Below are positions 50,367 to 62,169 of a stretch of 64,000 nt of DNA, one piece after another (the first letter of the stretch is position 1; each line of letters begins with the position of its first letter). The notes beneath the pieces are model-generated. The model was given only the letters and a program-made list of their open reading frames with translations, did not search any database and had not been told where the DNA came from. The translations under genes were made by a program, and so were the position numbers. This DNA comes from Nemopilema nomurai (lineage: Eukaryota; Cnidaria; Scyphozoa; Rhizostomeae; Rhizostomatidae): NCBI GenBank assembly GCA_003864495.1, contig ML133431.1:1-64000 (forward strand), in the 5' to 3' direction.

Positions 50367-53071
50367 CGTATCAAGCATTAAGAGATTTGTGACGTAAATT
50401 TTTTGAAAAACACGATCACAAATGATTAGAATCACACTCTTTATTAAACCCAGATGAAAGTTTACTTTGAATTAATTCTGGTGTTGCTGGTTTAAAAGAT
50501 TATTTTCTTGCAATCAAAACTCCCCCGAAACCACGTTTAGTAAACATTCAAAAATCAGTTCGAACGAATGATTTAACTTTAATTGGTAAAACCAATCGTC
50601 ATTTAACATTATTTGAAATGATGGGTAATTTTTCCCTTGGTGATTATTTTAAATCTTCCGCAATCAAATGAGCATGAGAATTTTTAACTGCTTTTGAATG
50701 ATTAAATTTAGATCGCAATAAACTTTATTTTACCGTTTGAAAAGAAGATTTAATAACACAAAACATTTTAAAAACCGAATTAAAAATTGATAATGATCAC
50801 ATTTTATTAAAAACCAAAAAAACTAATTTTTGAGATTTAGGAGTTGGGCCTTGTGGACCAAATATGGAAATTTTTTATGATTTAGGAGTTGATTTTGATC
50901 CTAAGCATCAAAATTTACAATTATTAATTGATGATATTGAAAATGATCGCTATTTAGAAATTTGAAATATTGTTTTTACCGAATATAATAATATCGGACA
51001 AAATCAATATTTACGTTTAAAAAATAGTAACATCGATACCGGACTTGGTTTAGAACGAATTTTAATGATTTTACAAAATCGCCAACAGTTATTTGCCACC
51101 GATATTTTTATGCCATTGATTAACTTTTTAGAACTCAATAGTAAGAAAAAATTCGCTTTAAAAGCAAACCAAAAATTAAATTCATCCCAAAAATTAATTA
51201 ATAGTTCATTTGGAATTATTATCGATCATTTACGAGCAGCAGTTTTTATGTTAGGTGATTTATTAGCAAAATCAAATTATGATTTTAGTTTTCAAAATCA
51301 CCACGGATACATTGTTAGGCGTTTATTACGAAATGCTTTTATTCAATTAGATAATTTAAAATTAAAACCACCTTTTTTACATAAAATGGTTGATTTAATT
51401 GTTGATCAATTTAAAACTTTTTATCCAGTTTTAAAACAGTTTCGTTTTCAAATTAAAAATTTGATTTTAAATGAAGAGCGACAAATTATTAAACTGTGAA
51501 AACCAACTTTAATTGCAAAATTGATTGATAAAGATCAAAAAAACTTAACTGGAAAAGCAATTTTTGAATTAGTTACTAGTCGTGGTATTCCGTTAGAATT
51601 AATTGAAAATTATGCTTTACAAAAAGAATTAAATTTAGATTTAGAAAGTTATTATCAGCATTTAACAATTCACAAAAAAGTTTCTCATCACGGTAATAAA
51701 ACCGCTTTTGTTGATGAATGAAGTGTTTTAAAAGCAAATTCAAGCGAACCAACTTTATTTTTAGATCAATCTTTTCACATCGAACAATGCCATGTTTTAG
51801 CAGTATTTCCAAGCAAAGCATCTAATAATCAATATTGAGTTATTTTCAATCAAACTCCTTTTTACGCTGAAAAAGGTGGACAAGCATCAGATACTGGTAA
51901 AGCAGTGTTTCCAAATTTTAGTGGGCAAATTTTAAACGTTCAACTAAATCATTTTCAACAGCATGTTCATTTATTAGCAAGCGATTTTAAACCACAAGTT
52001 GGTGATGTTGCAACTTTGATAATTAATGAAAAAAAACGTTTATCAACTGCTAAAAATCATTCATCAACTCATTTGTTACATTATTTATTAAGAAAACATT
52101 TTGGAACCAATTTAAAACAAAGTGGATCTTTTAATAACGATCAATATTTACGTTTAGATTTCAATTTTGATGGTCAAATTAATCTTTCTGATCTCGAACT
52201 TATTTCGCAACAAATGGCAGATTTAATTGCTGCTAATATTCAACCCAAAATTATTAAAACTACATTAGCTAATGCACAAAAAATGCAAGCACTTGCTTTT
52301 TTTACTGATCGTTATCAAAATCCGATCGTTCGTATTGTTAAATTTGGCGATTTTTCCCTTGAACTTTGTGGTGGAACACATGTTTTTTCAACAAGTAAAA
52401 TCGAACGATTTTTGATCACTAATTTTCAATCAATTAGTAAACGTAAGTGACGAATTTATGCAATTACCGGTAAAACAACAGTCGATGCTTTTTTAGCAAC
52501 GAAAAATGTTGAATTTAAAAATTTAATGGCAACTTTTAAATCCGAAATTAATACTTTCCCAAAACTAAAATCACTTCTTAAAACGTTTCAAGCTACTACG
52601 TCTTACTTAATTAAAAAATCACTTTTTCAACAGATTCAAAGTTTTAATAAATTAATTAAAACATCAACGATCACCAAAAAAATTCAATCATCGCTTGAAA
52701 TGTATCAAATTCCCAAACAAGATATTTTTTCAATCAAAAAAAAATTATTTTGCATTCATAAAGTTGATAATTTAACTGCTGGTGGATTAAATTTTTTACG
52801 TGTTTTATATGATAAAAATCTTCAAAACTATCAATTAGTTGTATTAATTTTTATTAATTCATCTACACAAAAACATAATTTATTCATTAAATTAACTGAT
52901 GATGATATTGTTAATCAAAACATTATTAAATTTTTACAACAAGATTCGCAAATTAAATTTGGGATCCGAAAAAATCGTTTACAAGGCGTTATTTCATTAC
53001 CAATTTTACAAATAACCACTATTCTTAAAAAGTTAAAAATTTTAGTGATTGATTTATTTACGACGTCATAA
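50354..53071 (+). CDS. alaS: alanyl-tRNA synthetase
   Basis: AlaRS (905 residues) is complete. The catalytic part has [32 protein letters not shown] and [18 protein letters not shown], with [11 protein letters not shown] as motif 3. The editing domain has HSSTHLLH (near 565) and CGGTH (near 671), the zinc ligands that clear mischarged Ser. A C-terminal C-Ala region with TAGGLNFLR follows. It converges on the minus-strand gene at 53054 with 18 bases of overlap. Confidence 0.96.
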
Positions 53072-53884
53072 TTTTTTGATTAATAAAATCAATATCAAAA
53101 TTATAAAAAACGGCAATAAAAATAAACAAAAACTAATGATATGGATTCTTTTTTTATAGCTATTTAATTCACTATCAGGATAAATATTTTTAATGTCAAA
53201 TAATGCTAATAAATTACTAATTTCACGATTTGAATTAATTCAAACTCATAAATTTACCAAAAGAACGATCGATAAATAAATTCCTGTAAAAACAAACTCA
53301 CTTAAATAAGTTTTTTTACTATTAATATTTTTAAAAGTTAAAACAATTCCTTGAATTTTAAATTCTTTGACGTTTTGTGTTATTTTCGCAATTGTTAAAA
53401 AACCAAAAATAATTCCACACATAATGATGCTTGCTACCAATCATCAACGAATAAAAATTACTCTTGAATGATTACGTTTATACATTTCAATCACAAAATT
53501 AGGTGTTCTTGAAAAATTATAAGTATTCTCTTCGTTAAAATGAATTTCTTTTTCTTTTTGAAAACGATATCAGTCTAAATAATTCTTTACTAAAATGATG
53601 AAAAAAAACACACAAATCGGAAAAACAAATCATTTTTGTAAGAAAAACAAATCAAATGTAAAATCAACGATATTAATTGTATTAGTTAATTTAATAATTC
53701 ACAAAATTGCAAATCCCAAACTTGTTAAAAACAATCCACCAATAAAAAAAAAGATTAAATAAAATCGAACTTGTTCATGTTCAATTTGTTGTTTTCAACT
53801 TTTATAAAGCAAATGATTTTTTGTTTCTTCAGCAATTTTTGTTTCATTGAGTTTTGAAAAATCATTTTCTATTTGTGTTTCCAC
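53054..53884 (-). CDS. unknown membrane protein (276 aa, GTG start)
   Basis: I do not recognise this protein. It has a charged N-terminal region of about 40 residues, helices near 43-68 and 84-106, a cytoplasmic loop, then helices near 148-170, 198-217 and 251-271, ending in basic WRRK. The start is a GTG at 53884 that shares its G with the TAG stop of the small gene upstream (TAGTG), a strong coupling sign; AGGTAA precedes it. The pair seems to be a two-gene unit downstream of nothing else recognisable. Confidence 0.7.
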
Positions 53885-54048
53885 TATGAATTACCTATTT
53901 TTCTTTTCCTTTTAATCAATCAATAAATAAACATTCCGAATCATAAAATACCAATTACAATGACGATAATTGCAATAATTAATTCAATTAATTGAATTTT
54001 CGATCCAAAAATTTCAAAATTTTGCTGTAATAATAAAAAAAAATTCAT
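53884..54048 (-). CDS. small single-helix membrane protein (54 aa)
   Basis: This 54-residue frame has one clear hydrophobic helix (LIELIIAIIVIVIGILWFGM, then FIYWLI) followed by a strongly basic tail KRKRKIGNS. Its stop codon overlaps the GTG start of the 276-residue membrane gene by one base. The helix-plus-basic-tail plan is that of small membrane proteins that accompany larger partners. Function unknown. Confidence 0.6.
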
Positions 54049-54080
54049 AATCAAAATGAAATTATAACACAAAAATTATT

Positions 54081-55855
54081 CTATTTTTCCATTATTTTTA
54101 TAAATATTTTATGTGGAACAGTAATTTTACCAAACGAACGCATTTTTTTCTTACCAGCTTTTTGTTTTTCTCATAATTTACGTTTTCGGCTAATATCACC
54201 ACCATAACATTTAGCAGTTACATCTTTACGGTAAGCACTTATTGTTTCACGGGCAATAATTTTTTGATTGATTGCTGCTTGAATTCGAATTTCAAAATTT
54301 TGACGCGGTAATAAATTTTTTAATTTTTTACATAATTTTCGTCCAATTGCAGCACCGTTTTTACGAAAAACGATTTGATTAAAAGGATGAATTACCTTTC
54401 CATTTAAATAAATTTCTAGTTTCACTAAATCATTTTCCATAAATCTTTCATTTTGATAAGCGAAAGAGGCATAACCATTAGTGACACTTTTTAATTCATT
54501 TAATAAATCAGTGATAATCTCTTTTAAAGGCATGACAAAATTAATGATCACATCATCATTATTTAATAATTTTTCATTTTGATAAATTCCACGTCGCTCT
54601 AAACAAACTTTCATAACTTCACCTAAATAACGTAATGGTGTAATTATTTCGATATCAACGATTGGTTCAGCAATTTTAGCAACTTTTTGTCAATTTTCGA
54701 TTAAATTAATATTTTCAATGATTATTTCAGTTTTATTCGTAAAAGTAAAACGATACTTTACCGATGGTAAGGTAATTATTACCGGCATTTGATGTTCTTT
54801 TTCAAGTCGCTCCTGAATAATTTCTAAATGTAATAATCCGAGAAAACCACAGTGAAAACCACTACCTAATGAACCACTACTAATTTTTTGATATTGAAAC
54901 GCAGCATCATTTAATCCAATTTTTGCGATTGCAATACTTAATTCGTTATAACGGCTATTTTCAACCGGAAAAACATTTGCAAACACATCAGGCTGCGTTT
55001 TGTTAAAACGCAACAGACTTGTTGTGCTGGCATTGTTTGTACTGGTAATTGTATCCCCAATTAAAATTTCATTTAAATTCTTCAAATTTGTTTGCAAGTA
55101 ACCAACTTGACCAACGCTTAATTCTGTTTGTGGCACTCGATCTGGTTGTTTAAAACCTAATTCTAAAATTTCATAAACTTGCTTTGATCGTAAATTTTTG
55201 ATCTTAGTTTTTTGATTAAAAAATCCATTTTTAACGCGAATAAATAAAATTACTCCTCGATAAGAATCGTATTGTGCATCAAAAACAAGCGCTTGACAAG
55301 GAGCATCTTTTTTTCCTTCTGGGCTTGGAATTTTCAAAATAATTTCATCAAGTAATTTAACTATTCCTTCCCGTTGTTTTGCTGAAATTAATATGATTTC
55401 AGCACTTTCTTTTCCTAAAAGTTGTTTTAGAGCGATTTTAATGTTTTCGATTTGATTACCAGGCAAATCAATTTTATTAATAACGGGAATAATTTTTAAA
55501 TTAGCTGCTTGTGCTAATCTTAAATTAGCGATTGTTTGTGCTTGAATCCCTTTCGTTGCATCAACTAGTAATAATGCTCCTTCACAAGCAAAAATTGCTC
55601 GTTTTACTTCATAATTAAAATCTAAATGACCGGGGTATCAATTAAATTTAAATAATAATCACGATATTTAAATTGAGCAGTATTCATTTTAATTGTAATA
55701 CCACGCTCTCGTTCGATATCAAGATCATCCATAACCAATTCATGTTTTTTAAAATCTAAATTATGGGTAATTTCTAAAAATGCATCAGCTAAAGTTGATT
55801 TTCCATGATCAATATGTGAAATAATACAAAAATTACGAATTTGATTTATTTTCAT
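54081..55855 (-). CDS. lepA: elongation factor 4 (LepA), frameshifted in the G domain
   Basis: LepA back-translocates or monitors ribosomes and is a membrane-associated GTPase. G1 is [10 protein letters not shown]2 region is [14 protein letters not shown], and G3 should read DTPGH. A -1 shift at 55630-55631 falls exactly in that motif (DTP then a stop four codons on), with [20 protein letters not shown] continuing in the next frame; G4 is NKIDLP. The EF4-specific C-terminal domain ([12 protein letters not shown], then [10 protein letters not shown]) is intact. Corrected length is about 591 residues. Confidence 0.92.
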
Positions 55856-55923
55856 AAATTACTATTTTAACTAATTTTAGTAAATTTTTCGTCAAACTAC
55901 TAAAAAATAACTATAAAAATGAT

Positions 55924-55929
55924 ATACTG
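55924..55929 (+). promoter_or_regulatory. candidate -10 box before rplS
   Basis: TATACT preceded by TGA lies 27 bases before the rplS ATG in the 101-base gap between divergent lepA and rplS. Confidence 0.4.
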
Positions 55930-55956
55930 ATTAATATTTACAAATCACAATAAATT

Positions 55957-56340
55957 ATGAATCACAACTTATTACAAGACTTAGTTAAATTTCAGTTAAG
56001 ATCAAAAAACGATTTACCAAAATTTCAAATTGGTGATGAAATTAAAGTTCATTGACTTAATAAAATCGGTAAAAAACAACGAATTGAAATATTTTCTGGA
56101 TTAGTAATTGTTAAAAAAGGTGTTTTTAACATGAAATCTTTTACTGTTCGAAAAGTATTTGCTGGCGTCGGTGTTGAAAAACAGTTTTTTTTACATTCAC
56201 CACTTTTACAAAAAATTGAAATCATTAAATACGGTAAAGTACGAAGAGCAAGATTATTTTATATTCGTCAATTACATGGTCGTTTAGCTCGTATTAAAAA
56301 ACGTGTTTTAGTAAATAAATCATTAGCATCTAAATCATAA
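55957..56340 (+). CDS. rplS: ribosomal protein L19
   Basis: L19 (127 residues) forms an intersubunit bridge. FQIGDEIKVHWLNKIGKKQR, then RIEIFSGLVIVKKG, SFTVRKVFAGVGVEKQF and the end KVRRARLFYIRQLHGRLARI are clear family features. Confidence 0.96.
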
Positions 56341-56386
56341 AATATTAAATAAATTTAAATTATTTATCTATTTAATTCAATCTCAT

Positions 56387-57073
56387 ATGGAACTAAAAAA
56401 GTTTATTCAATCACTTAAATTACCAATTAAAAATTTTGATTTATATGAACAAGCATTTATCCATAAATCATTTTTAAATGAAAACGAAAAAATGCATAAA
56501 AATTCAAATGATTACGAATGTTTAGAATTTTTAGGTGATAGTATTTTGTCAAGCGCAATTAGTACATTTCTTTTTAGTAAAATTCAAAATTTGCGTCAAA
56601 TGGTGCTTTATAAACATTATTTGCAAGGCAATTCAAATTTGGCAAAAATTAGCCGAAATTTAAAACTTAATTTATTTATTAAAGTTGGCAATGGAATGGT
56701 ACAAGAAGAAATTAACAATTCATTATCAGCCGATGTTTTTGAAGCATTTATCGCTGCGATTTTTTTGAATAGTGATTGAATGACAACTTCGAATTTTATA
56801 AAAAAATATCTTTTAATTCCTTGCTTTAATCCACGAATTCTTGAATTAGATTTCAAAACACTTTTACAAGAGAAAGCAATGAAATATTTCGGCGTTTTAC
56901 CTAAATATGAAATTCTTAACGAAGAAAATATTTTTATCGCTCATTGCAAATTAAATAACCAAACTACGATTGCCACTGGACAAAGTAAAAAAAATGCAAC
57001 TAAAGAATCGGCGCGTTTAATGTTATTAAAATTAAAATGAATCGATAAAAAGATCTTTGCTAAAAATAATTAA
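56387..57073 (+). CDS. rnc: ribonuclease III
   Basis: RNase III (228 residues) processes rRNA precursors and other double-stranded RNA. The catalytic helix reads YECLEFLGDSILSSAIS, the second acidic cluster is LSADVFEAFIAAIF, and a double-stranded-RNA binding domain fills the last 70 residues (PKYEILNEENIFIAHC, GQSKKNATKESARLMLLKL). One TGA codes Trp in each half. Confidence 0.95.
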
Positions 57074-57079
57074 CTAAAA

Positions 57080-58024
57080 ATGTCTAAATTGCTCTGAATA
57101 ATTCCACTCACAATAGTTATTTTATTTGCAATTTTTATTCCTGGCATTAATAAAGAAAATATTTTTATTTTAGGTGGTTCAACATCAGTTTACAACGTTT
57201 GAAATAAAATCGATAGATTAGATATCTATAAAGAATTGGGTTATAAAATCCAATATAATTCAATTGGAAGTTCAGCCGCTTTAAAACGTGTTCATGACGG
57301 CATTTTTGATATTGGATATTCAAGTTATGATAAGCCATTAAGCGATGATGATAAGCTAATCATTCAAAAAAAAACAATTGCAACCGACTATCTCGTTTTA
57401 GTTTATAATTTACCAAAACAATGCCAATTAAAACCAACCGCTAAAAATAAATTTATCCCAATTTCAAAAGCTAAAATTAAAAGCTTATTTATGCAAGAAA
57501 AACCAATTTGAAATGATTTGCGTTCTAATATTATTAAAAATTATGATTGTTCAGAAACAATCTGAAAGCAAAAAATCAGCCGTATTATTCGTGAGAACGG
57601 TTCAGGGACACGTTTAAGTTTTGAACAATTTTTTGATTTTAAAACAAAATATCATTTTAATCTTCAAATAAAATCAACTAATCAATTAATTAAAACTTTA
57701 AAAAATGATTCGGGTAGTTTTACTTATTTTAGTTTATCGTTTTTAAATAATGAAATTATCAATAAAGCAGTTAAAAATCAATTAGGAATTTTCATTATCG
57801 AAGAAAATCCACAAATTAAATATGTTTTTGATTATCCCAATAAAGATATTAAAAGTAATACAGTTTTAATTAACAATCTTAAAGATTATGATTTTAAAAA
57901 TCAATTTGTCGGGTTTTATTTGAAAAAAAATCATGCTAAATTACAAAAATTATTTGCATTTATAAAATCAAAAAAATTTCAAAACGCTTTATATGGTATG
58001 AGGTTAAAACCAAATAATGATTAA
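57080..58024 (+). CDS. pstS: phosphate-binding protein PstS, anchored by an uncleaved helix
   Basis: PstS (314 residues) captures phosphate outside the cell. The phosphate-binding loops are present: LGGSTSVYNVW near residue 34, SIGSSAALKRVHDG near 59, DIGYSSYDK, and RENGSGTRLSFEQFF near 172. The N-terminus has a strong helix (LLWIIPLTIVILFAIFIPG) but no lipobox cysteine, so it appears to be held by a membrane helix and not as a lipoprotein. It overlaps pstCA by 8 bases. Confidence 0.9.
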
Positions 58025-59876
58025 TCAAATGATGAAAAATTTCACTAATTTTCGTACTAAATTGTATAAATTTTGGTTACGTTATGATTGATTACATTGA
58101 ATTAGTGTCCTATTTGTATCTTTAACTTTAATTTTAATTGCTGTAATCATTATTTTTTTGATCATTTTTTCAATTCCATTTTTCAAAGATGAAAGTTTTG
58201 CTAGTTTTTTTGGAACGACATGAGATCCAAAAAATAATGTTTTTGGAATTGGTAATTTTATTCTTTCAACCTTTTGAACGATTTTTTTAACTGTTGTTTT
58301 AGTGGTTATTTTTACTATTTTCTCAGCGGTTTTTATCAGTAAATTTATTCCTAATAAATTGAAAGAAGGAATTATGTTTTTCTTTCAAGTTCTTAGTGGA
58401 GTTCCGTCAGTTCTTTTTGGAATGTTTGGCGCTTATGTTTTAGTGGCTACATTTGAAAAATTAGGCATCGATCACGCAAAAAGCATGATAACCGTTATTA
58501 TCGTTTTAACAATTATGGTTTTACCGACTACGATTATATTAACAATTAATATTTTAGATAGCGTTTCACAAAAATATGAATTTGCTTCTTATGCGCTTGG
58601 TGTTGATAAAGTTACAACTATTTTTCAAATTGTGCGTAAATTTTTTAATCGAAAAATCTTATTGGTTTTATTGTATGGTTTTTGTCGTTCAATTGGTGAA
58701 GTCACTGCAATTAGTTTAATTGCCGGAAACGGTCCCACCGCACCACCTTTAGATCAAGGTTTTGAAGGATTTTTCTTTCATTCGATTACAACACTTTCTT
58801 CTTTAATTGGACTTGAAATGGCAGAAAGTTTAAGTGATTTACATGAATCTGCGCTTTTTTCGGTTGGATTACTACTATTATTGATCGTTTTTATTGCTAA
58901 TTTACTTTTATTTTTAATGTTAAAAATCAAATTAAGTAAAATTAGAAATTTTGCCATGAAAAAATGTGGCTTTAAACACAAAATTTTATTTCAACAAACG
59001 CCACGCTGGCAACAAAATTTACTTTTTTATTATTCGCGTGTTCGAATTTGATTTCAAAAGTTTATGATGTGATTTTCGTTTATTTTTATTATGGCGTTTT
59101 TTGTTTGAATTTTTGGTGATATTGTTTTTAATGGAATTAAACATTTTCGGTTCGATTGATTAATTGCCGTTGATGGTGAAGCAGCGCTTTTAGCTGTCAT
59201 TGTTTCAACCATCATTTTAATTATCAGTAGCGTTATAATTGCTTTTCCGTTTGCTTTTTTTGTTGCGATTTTTATCTCTGAATACGGTAATCAATATAAA
59301 TGATTACGAAAATTTTCGAAAGCTTTGTATTTTTTTGTTCGTCAATTATCATCATCACCAACCATTATTTTTGGAATGTTTGGTTTAAATGCATTTGTAA
59401 TTGGATTTGGACTTGGTTTTAGTATTTTAACTGCTGCTTTAACAATGATATTGATTATTTTACCGATTATGATTCAAGTATTAATTCAAAATTTACAAAG
59501 CATTCCAAATTATTATCGTTTTTCAGCCGAAGCACTAGCAATTCCAAAAAAAATTATTATTTTAAATTTAATTATTCCGTATATTTTTCAAGGAATAATT
59601 ATTAGTATTATTCTTTCAATTAATAAAGTAATTTCCGAATCTGCTCCATTAGTGTTAACAATGGGAACTAGTGTCGCTTTTCCTAATCGAGGAATTTTTT
59701 CTGCCGGACGAAGTTTATCAACCCACATTTATCTTTTACAAAATGAAAATCTTTCATCAAATACAGAAGCAATTACATATCAAACAGCATTTTTGACTTT
59801 GAGTTTTATTTTTATTTTAAATGCTTTTATTCATTTATTTACTCGCAATATGTCAAAAACAAAGATAAAATTATAA
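58017..59876 (+). CDS. phosphate ABC transporter permease, PstC-PstA fusion
   Basis: The 619-residue protein contains two permease units in one frame. The first half has QVLSGVPSVLFGMFGAYVL and RSIGEVTAISLIAGNGPTAP (PstC-like EAA loop region); the second half begins after about residue 330 and has RQLSSSPTIIFGMFGLNAF, ISESAPLVLTMGT and FPNRGIFSAGRSLSTHIY, the PstA signature. Each half has about six helices. The same fused form is known in Mycoplasma pneumoniae-group genomes. Confidence 0.93.
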
Positions 59877-59879
59877 ATA

Positions 59880-60680
59880 ATGACTAATATCAAAAACCCG
59901 ACTCATTTGGATGAAACTTCAATTTTAGAATTTAAAGATTTTCATTTTTATTAAAAAAACAAAGAGCAAATTGAAATTTTAAAAAATATCAATTTGGCGT
60001 TTTTTGAAAAGAAAATGACTGCTATTATTGGGCCTTCTGGTTGTGGAAAATCAACTTTACTTTGATCTATTAATCGTTTAAATGAATTAAAATTCAATAA
60101 TTCAATTAAAGGAAAATTATTTTTTGAAAACAAAAATATTTATTCAAAAAACACCGATTTATTAGATTTGCGCAAGAAAATCGGTTTAGTTTTTCAAAAA
60201 CCGACGCCGTTTGCAACAACAATTTATAAAAATATTACATTCGCTTTACGTTTTCATGGTATTAATAATAAAGCTGAATTAGATAAAATTGTCAAATCAA
60301 CTTTAAAACAAGTTAATTTATGAAATGAAGTAAAAAACCGATTACATACTTCGGCTTTAGATTTATCAGGTGGTCAACAACAACGTTTATGCATCGCACG
60401 TTGTTTAGCAACGAAACCAAAAATTTTATTGATGGATGAACCAACTAGTTCACTTGATCCAATTTCGCGTGAAAAAATTGAAAATCTTTTATTTGCATTG
60501 AAAAAAGACTATACAATTCTACTTGTCACTCATAGTTTAAGTCAGGCATCAAAAATTTCAGATTATTTAGTTTATCTAAATAGTGGTAAAATTATTGAAT
60601 ATGGTAAAACTCGTCATGTTTTCACTCAACCAAAACACAAAGAAACCGCTGATTATATCATGGGTAGAATTGATCAATAA
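59880..60680 (+). CDS. pstB: phosphate ABC transporter ATPase PstB with an in-frame TAA near the start
   Basis: PstB energises phosphate import. Walker [22 protein letters not shown]-loop [15 protein letters not shown], signature [16 protein letters not shown], Walker [15 protein letters not shown] and H-loop VTHSLSQA are intact. A TAA at 59952-59954 falls after FKDFHFY, at a place where PstB proteins have an aromatic residue before the loop; both sides are in the same frame. The next in-frame ATG lies just before the P-loop and would delete a core strand, so a base substitution or sequencing error is likelier than a late start. It overlaps phoU by one base. Confidence 0.88.
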
Positions 60681-61356
60681 TGAATATTTTAGATATCAAT
60701 ATTAGTATCACAAGTCAAAAGTTAAAAGAACTATGAACCAAACTATCACATTTAATTGATAAAGCTAATTTATATTTTTTAGATCAAAAACGAGAAAATT
60801 TTTAAAAACAATTACGAAAATTAACAATCTTCATAAAGAATGCAATCGGTTTTATAAGCGTTTAATTTATCAAGTTGCAACGTTTAATTTGTTCGGAACA
60901 CATTTACGAAAAATTATTTCTTATCTTAATATTTCGAATGATTTTTTTCGTATTTTAACTCATTACAAATCTTTTTTAAAATTTTTAACTTTTAATAATT
61001 CAACTCCAATTCAAATTAATTTTATTCTTTCGCAATGAAAAATTTTAATTGAACAAGAAAAAAACATTCGCGATTTATTTTTTAATCCCAGCAAAATCAA
61101 AGTTATCGAATTTCTTAAATCATCAAATCAATCAAATACGAATTTATCAAACCAATTCATTAATTTCAAACCAATTATTAATGAATTAATCAATTCAAAT
61201 CGCAATGAACATATGCAAAAAACATTAATTTTTATTGAAAATATTTATTCTTTAAAAAGAATTTTGGATCATTTTATCCAAATTTTAGAAAATCTTTTAT
61301 TAGTTTTGGATTTTACACTTTACAAAAGATATCGAAATGAAAAAAACACAAAATAA
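60680..61356 (+). CDS. phoU: PhoU-like phosphate signalling protein (frameshifted)
   Basis: PhoU is a cytoplasmic helical protein that restrains Pst uptake. The call rests on position directly after pstB, size (about 225 residues) and an all-helical, charged composition; motifs are weak. The first frame stops at 60804 after ENF; a -1 shift in the T run at 60799-60803 gives the continuation (LKTITKINNLHKECNRFYKR) to 61356. It overlaps ymdB by 20 bases. Confidence 0.75.
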
Positions 61357-62149
61357 TTTCACTTTTAACATTTTATTTATTGGCGACCTTTTTGGTTCTT
61401 TAGGAAGAAAAATTGTCCAAGAACAATTGAACATTTTACAAACTAAACACAAAATTGATTTAACGATTGTAAATGGCGAAAATGCAACTCACGGTTGTTC
61501 AATTTCAAAAAAACATTTTCGCCAATTAATTGATCTTGGCGTTGATGTTGTTACAATGGGAAATCATACGTTTCATTTAAAAGAAATGTTTGATTTTATT
61601 AATCAAGCGAAAGCTAATTTATTACGTCCACTAAATTTTCCTAAAATTTTTCCTGGTTTTGGAACTACAACGTTAAATCGTAAAAATTTAAAAATTCGAA
61701 TTACAAATATTATGGGAAATATTTATATTAACGAAAAAGTTAATAATCCGTTTGTAACATTTTCTGATTTATTAAAAACAAATCGCGCCGATGATATTCA
61801 CATTGTTGATTTTCACGGTGAAGCAAGTGCTGAAAAAGCAACATTTGCGTGAGCATTTGATGGTAAAGTTACTGCTGTTTTAGGAACTCATACCCATGTT
61901 CAAACTAATGATGCGCGCTTATTACCTAAATCAACATTTTTTATAACTGATGTTGGAATGACTGGACCTTATAATTCTATTATTGGTGCTAATCCGCAAC
62001 CAATAATTGAAGCTGAATTAACTGGTAAACGTAAATTAATTCGCCCTTTTAAAGAAGGACCAAAACAATTAAGTGCAGTTGTTTTGAATATTGATGTGAA
62101 AACGAAAAAAGTTATTAAATACAAATCAATTTATCAAATATTTAATTAA
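61337..62149 (+). CDS. YmdB-type metallophosphoesterase
   Basis: The 270-residue protein belongs to the YmdB family of cyclic-nucleotide phosphodiesterases. It starts FNILFIGDLFGSLGRKIVQE (metal-ligand Asp), then VNGENATHG, TMGNHTFH (GNH motif), VDFHGEASAEKATFAWAFDG and LGTHTHVQTND with the last histidines, and VGMTGPYNSIIG. In Bacillus the family affects biofilm and RNA turnover; in Mycoplasma a related protein affects cytotoxicity. It follows the pst operon. Confidence 0.92.
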
Positions 62150-62169
62150 GTTTTAAAACAAATAAACAA

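Noticed and set aside
53966..53985. An 18-base A/T palindrome within the 54-residue gene region.
   Set aside because: At this base composition about one such 18-base palindrome is expected in the window by chance.
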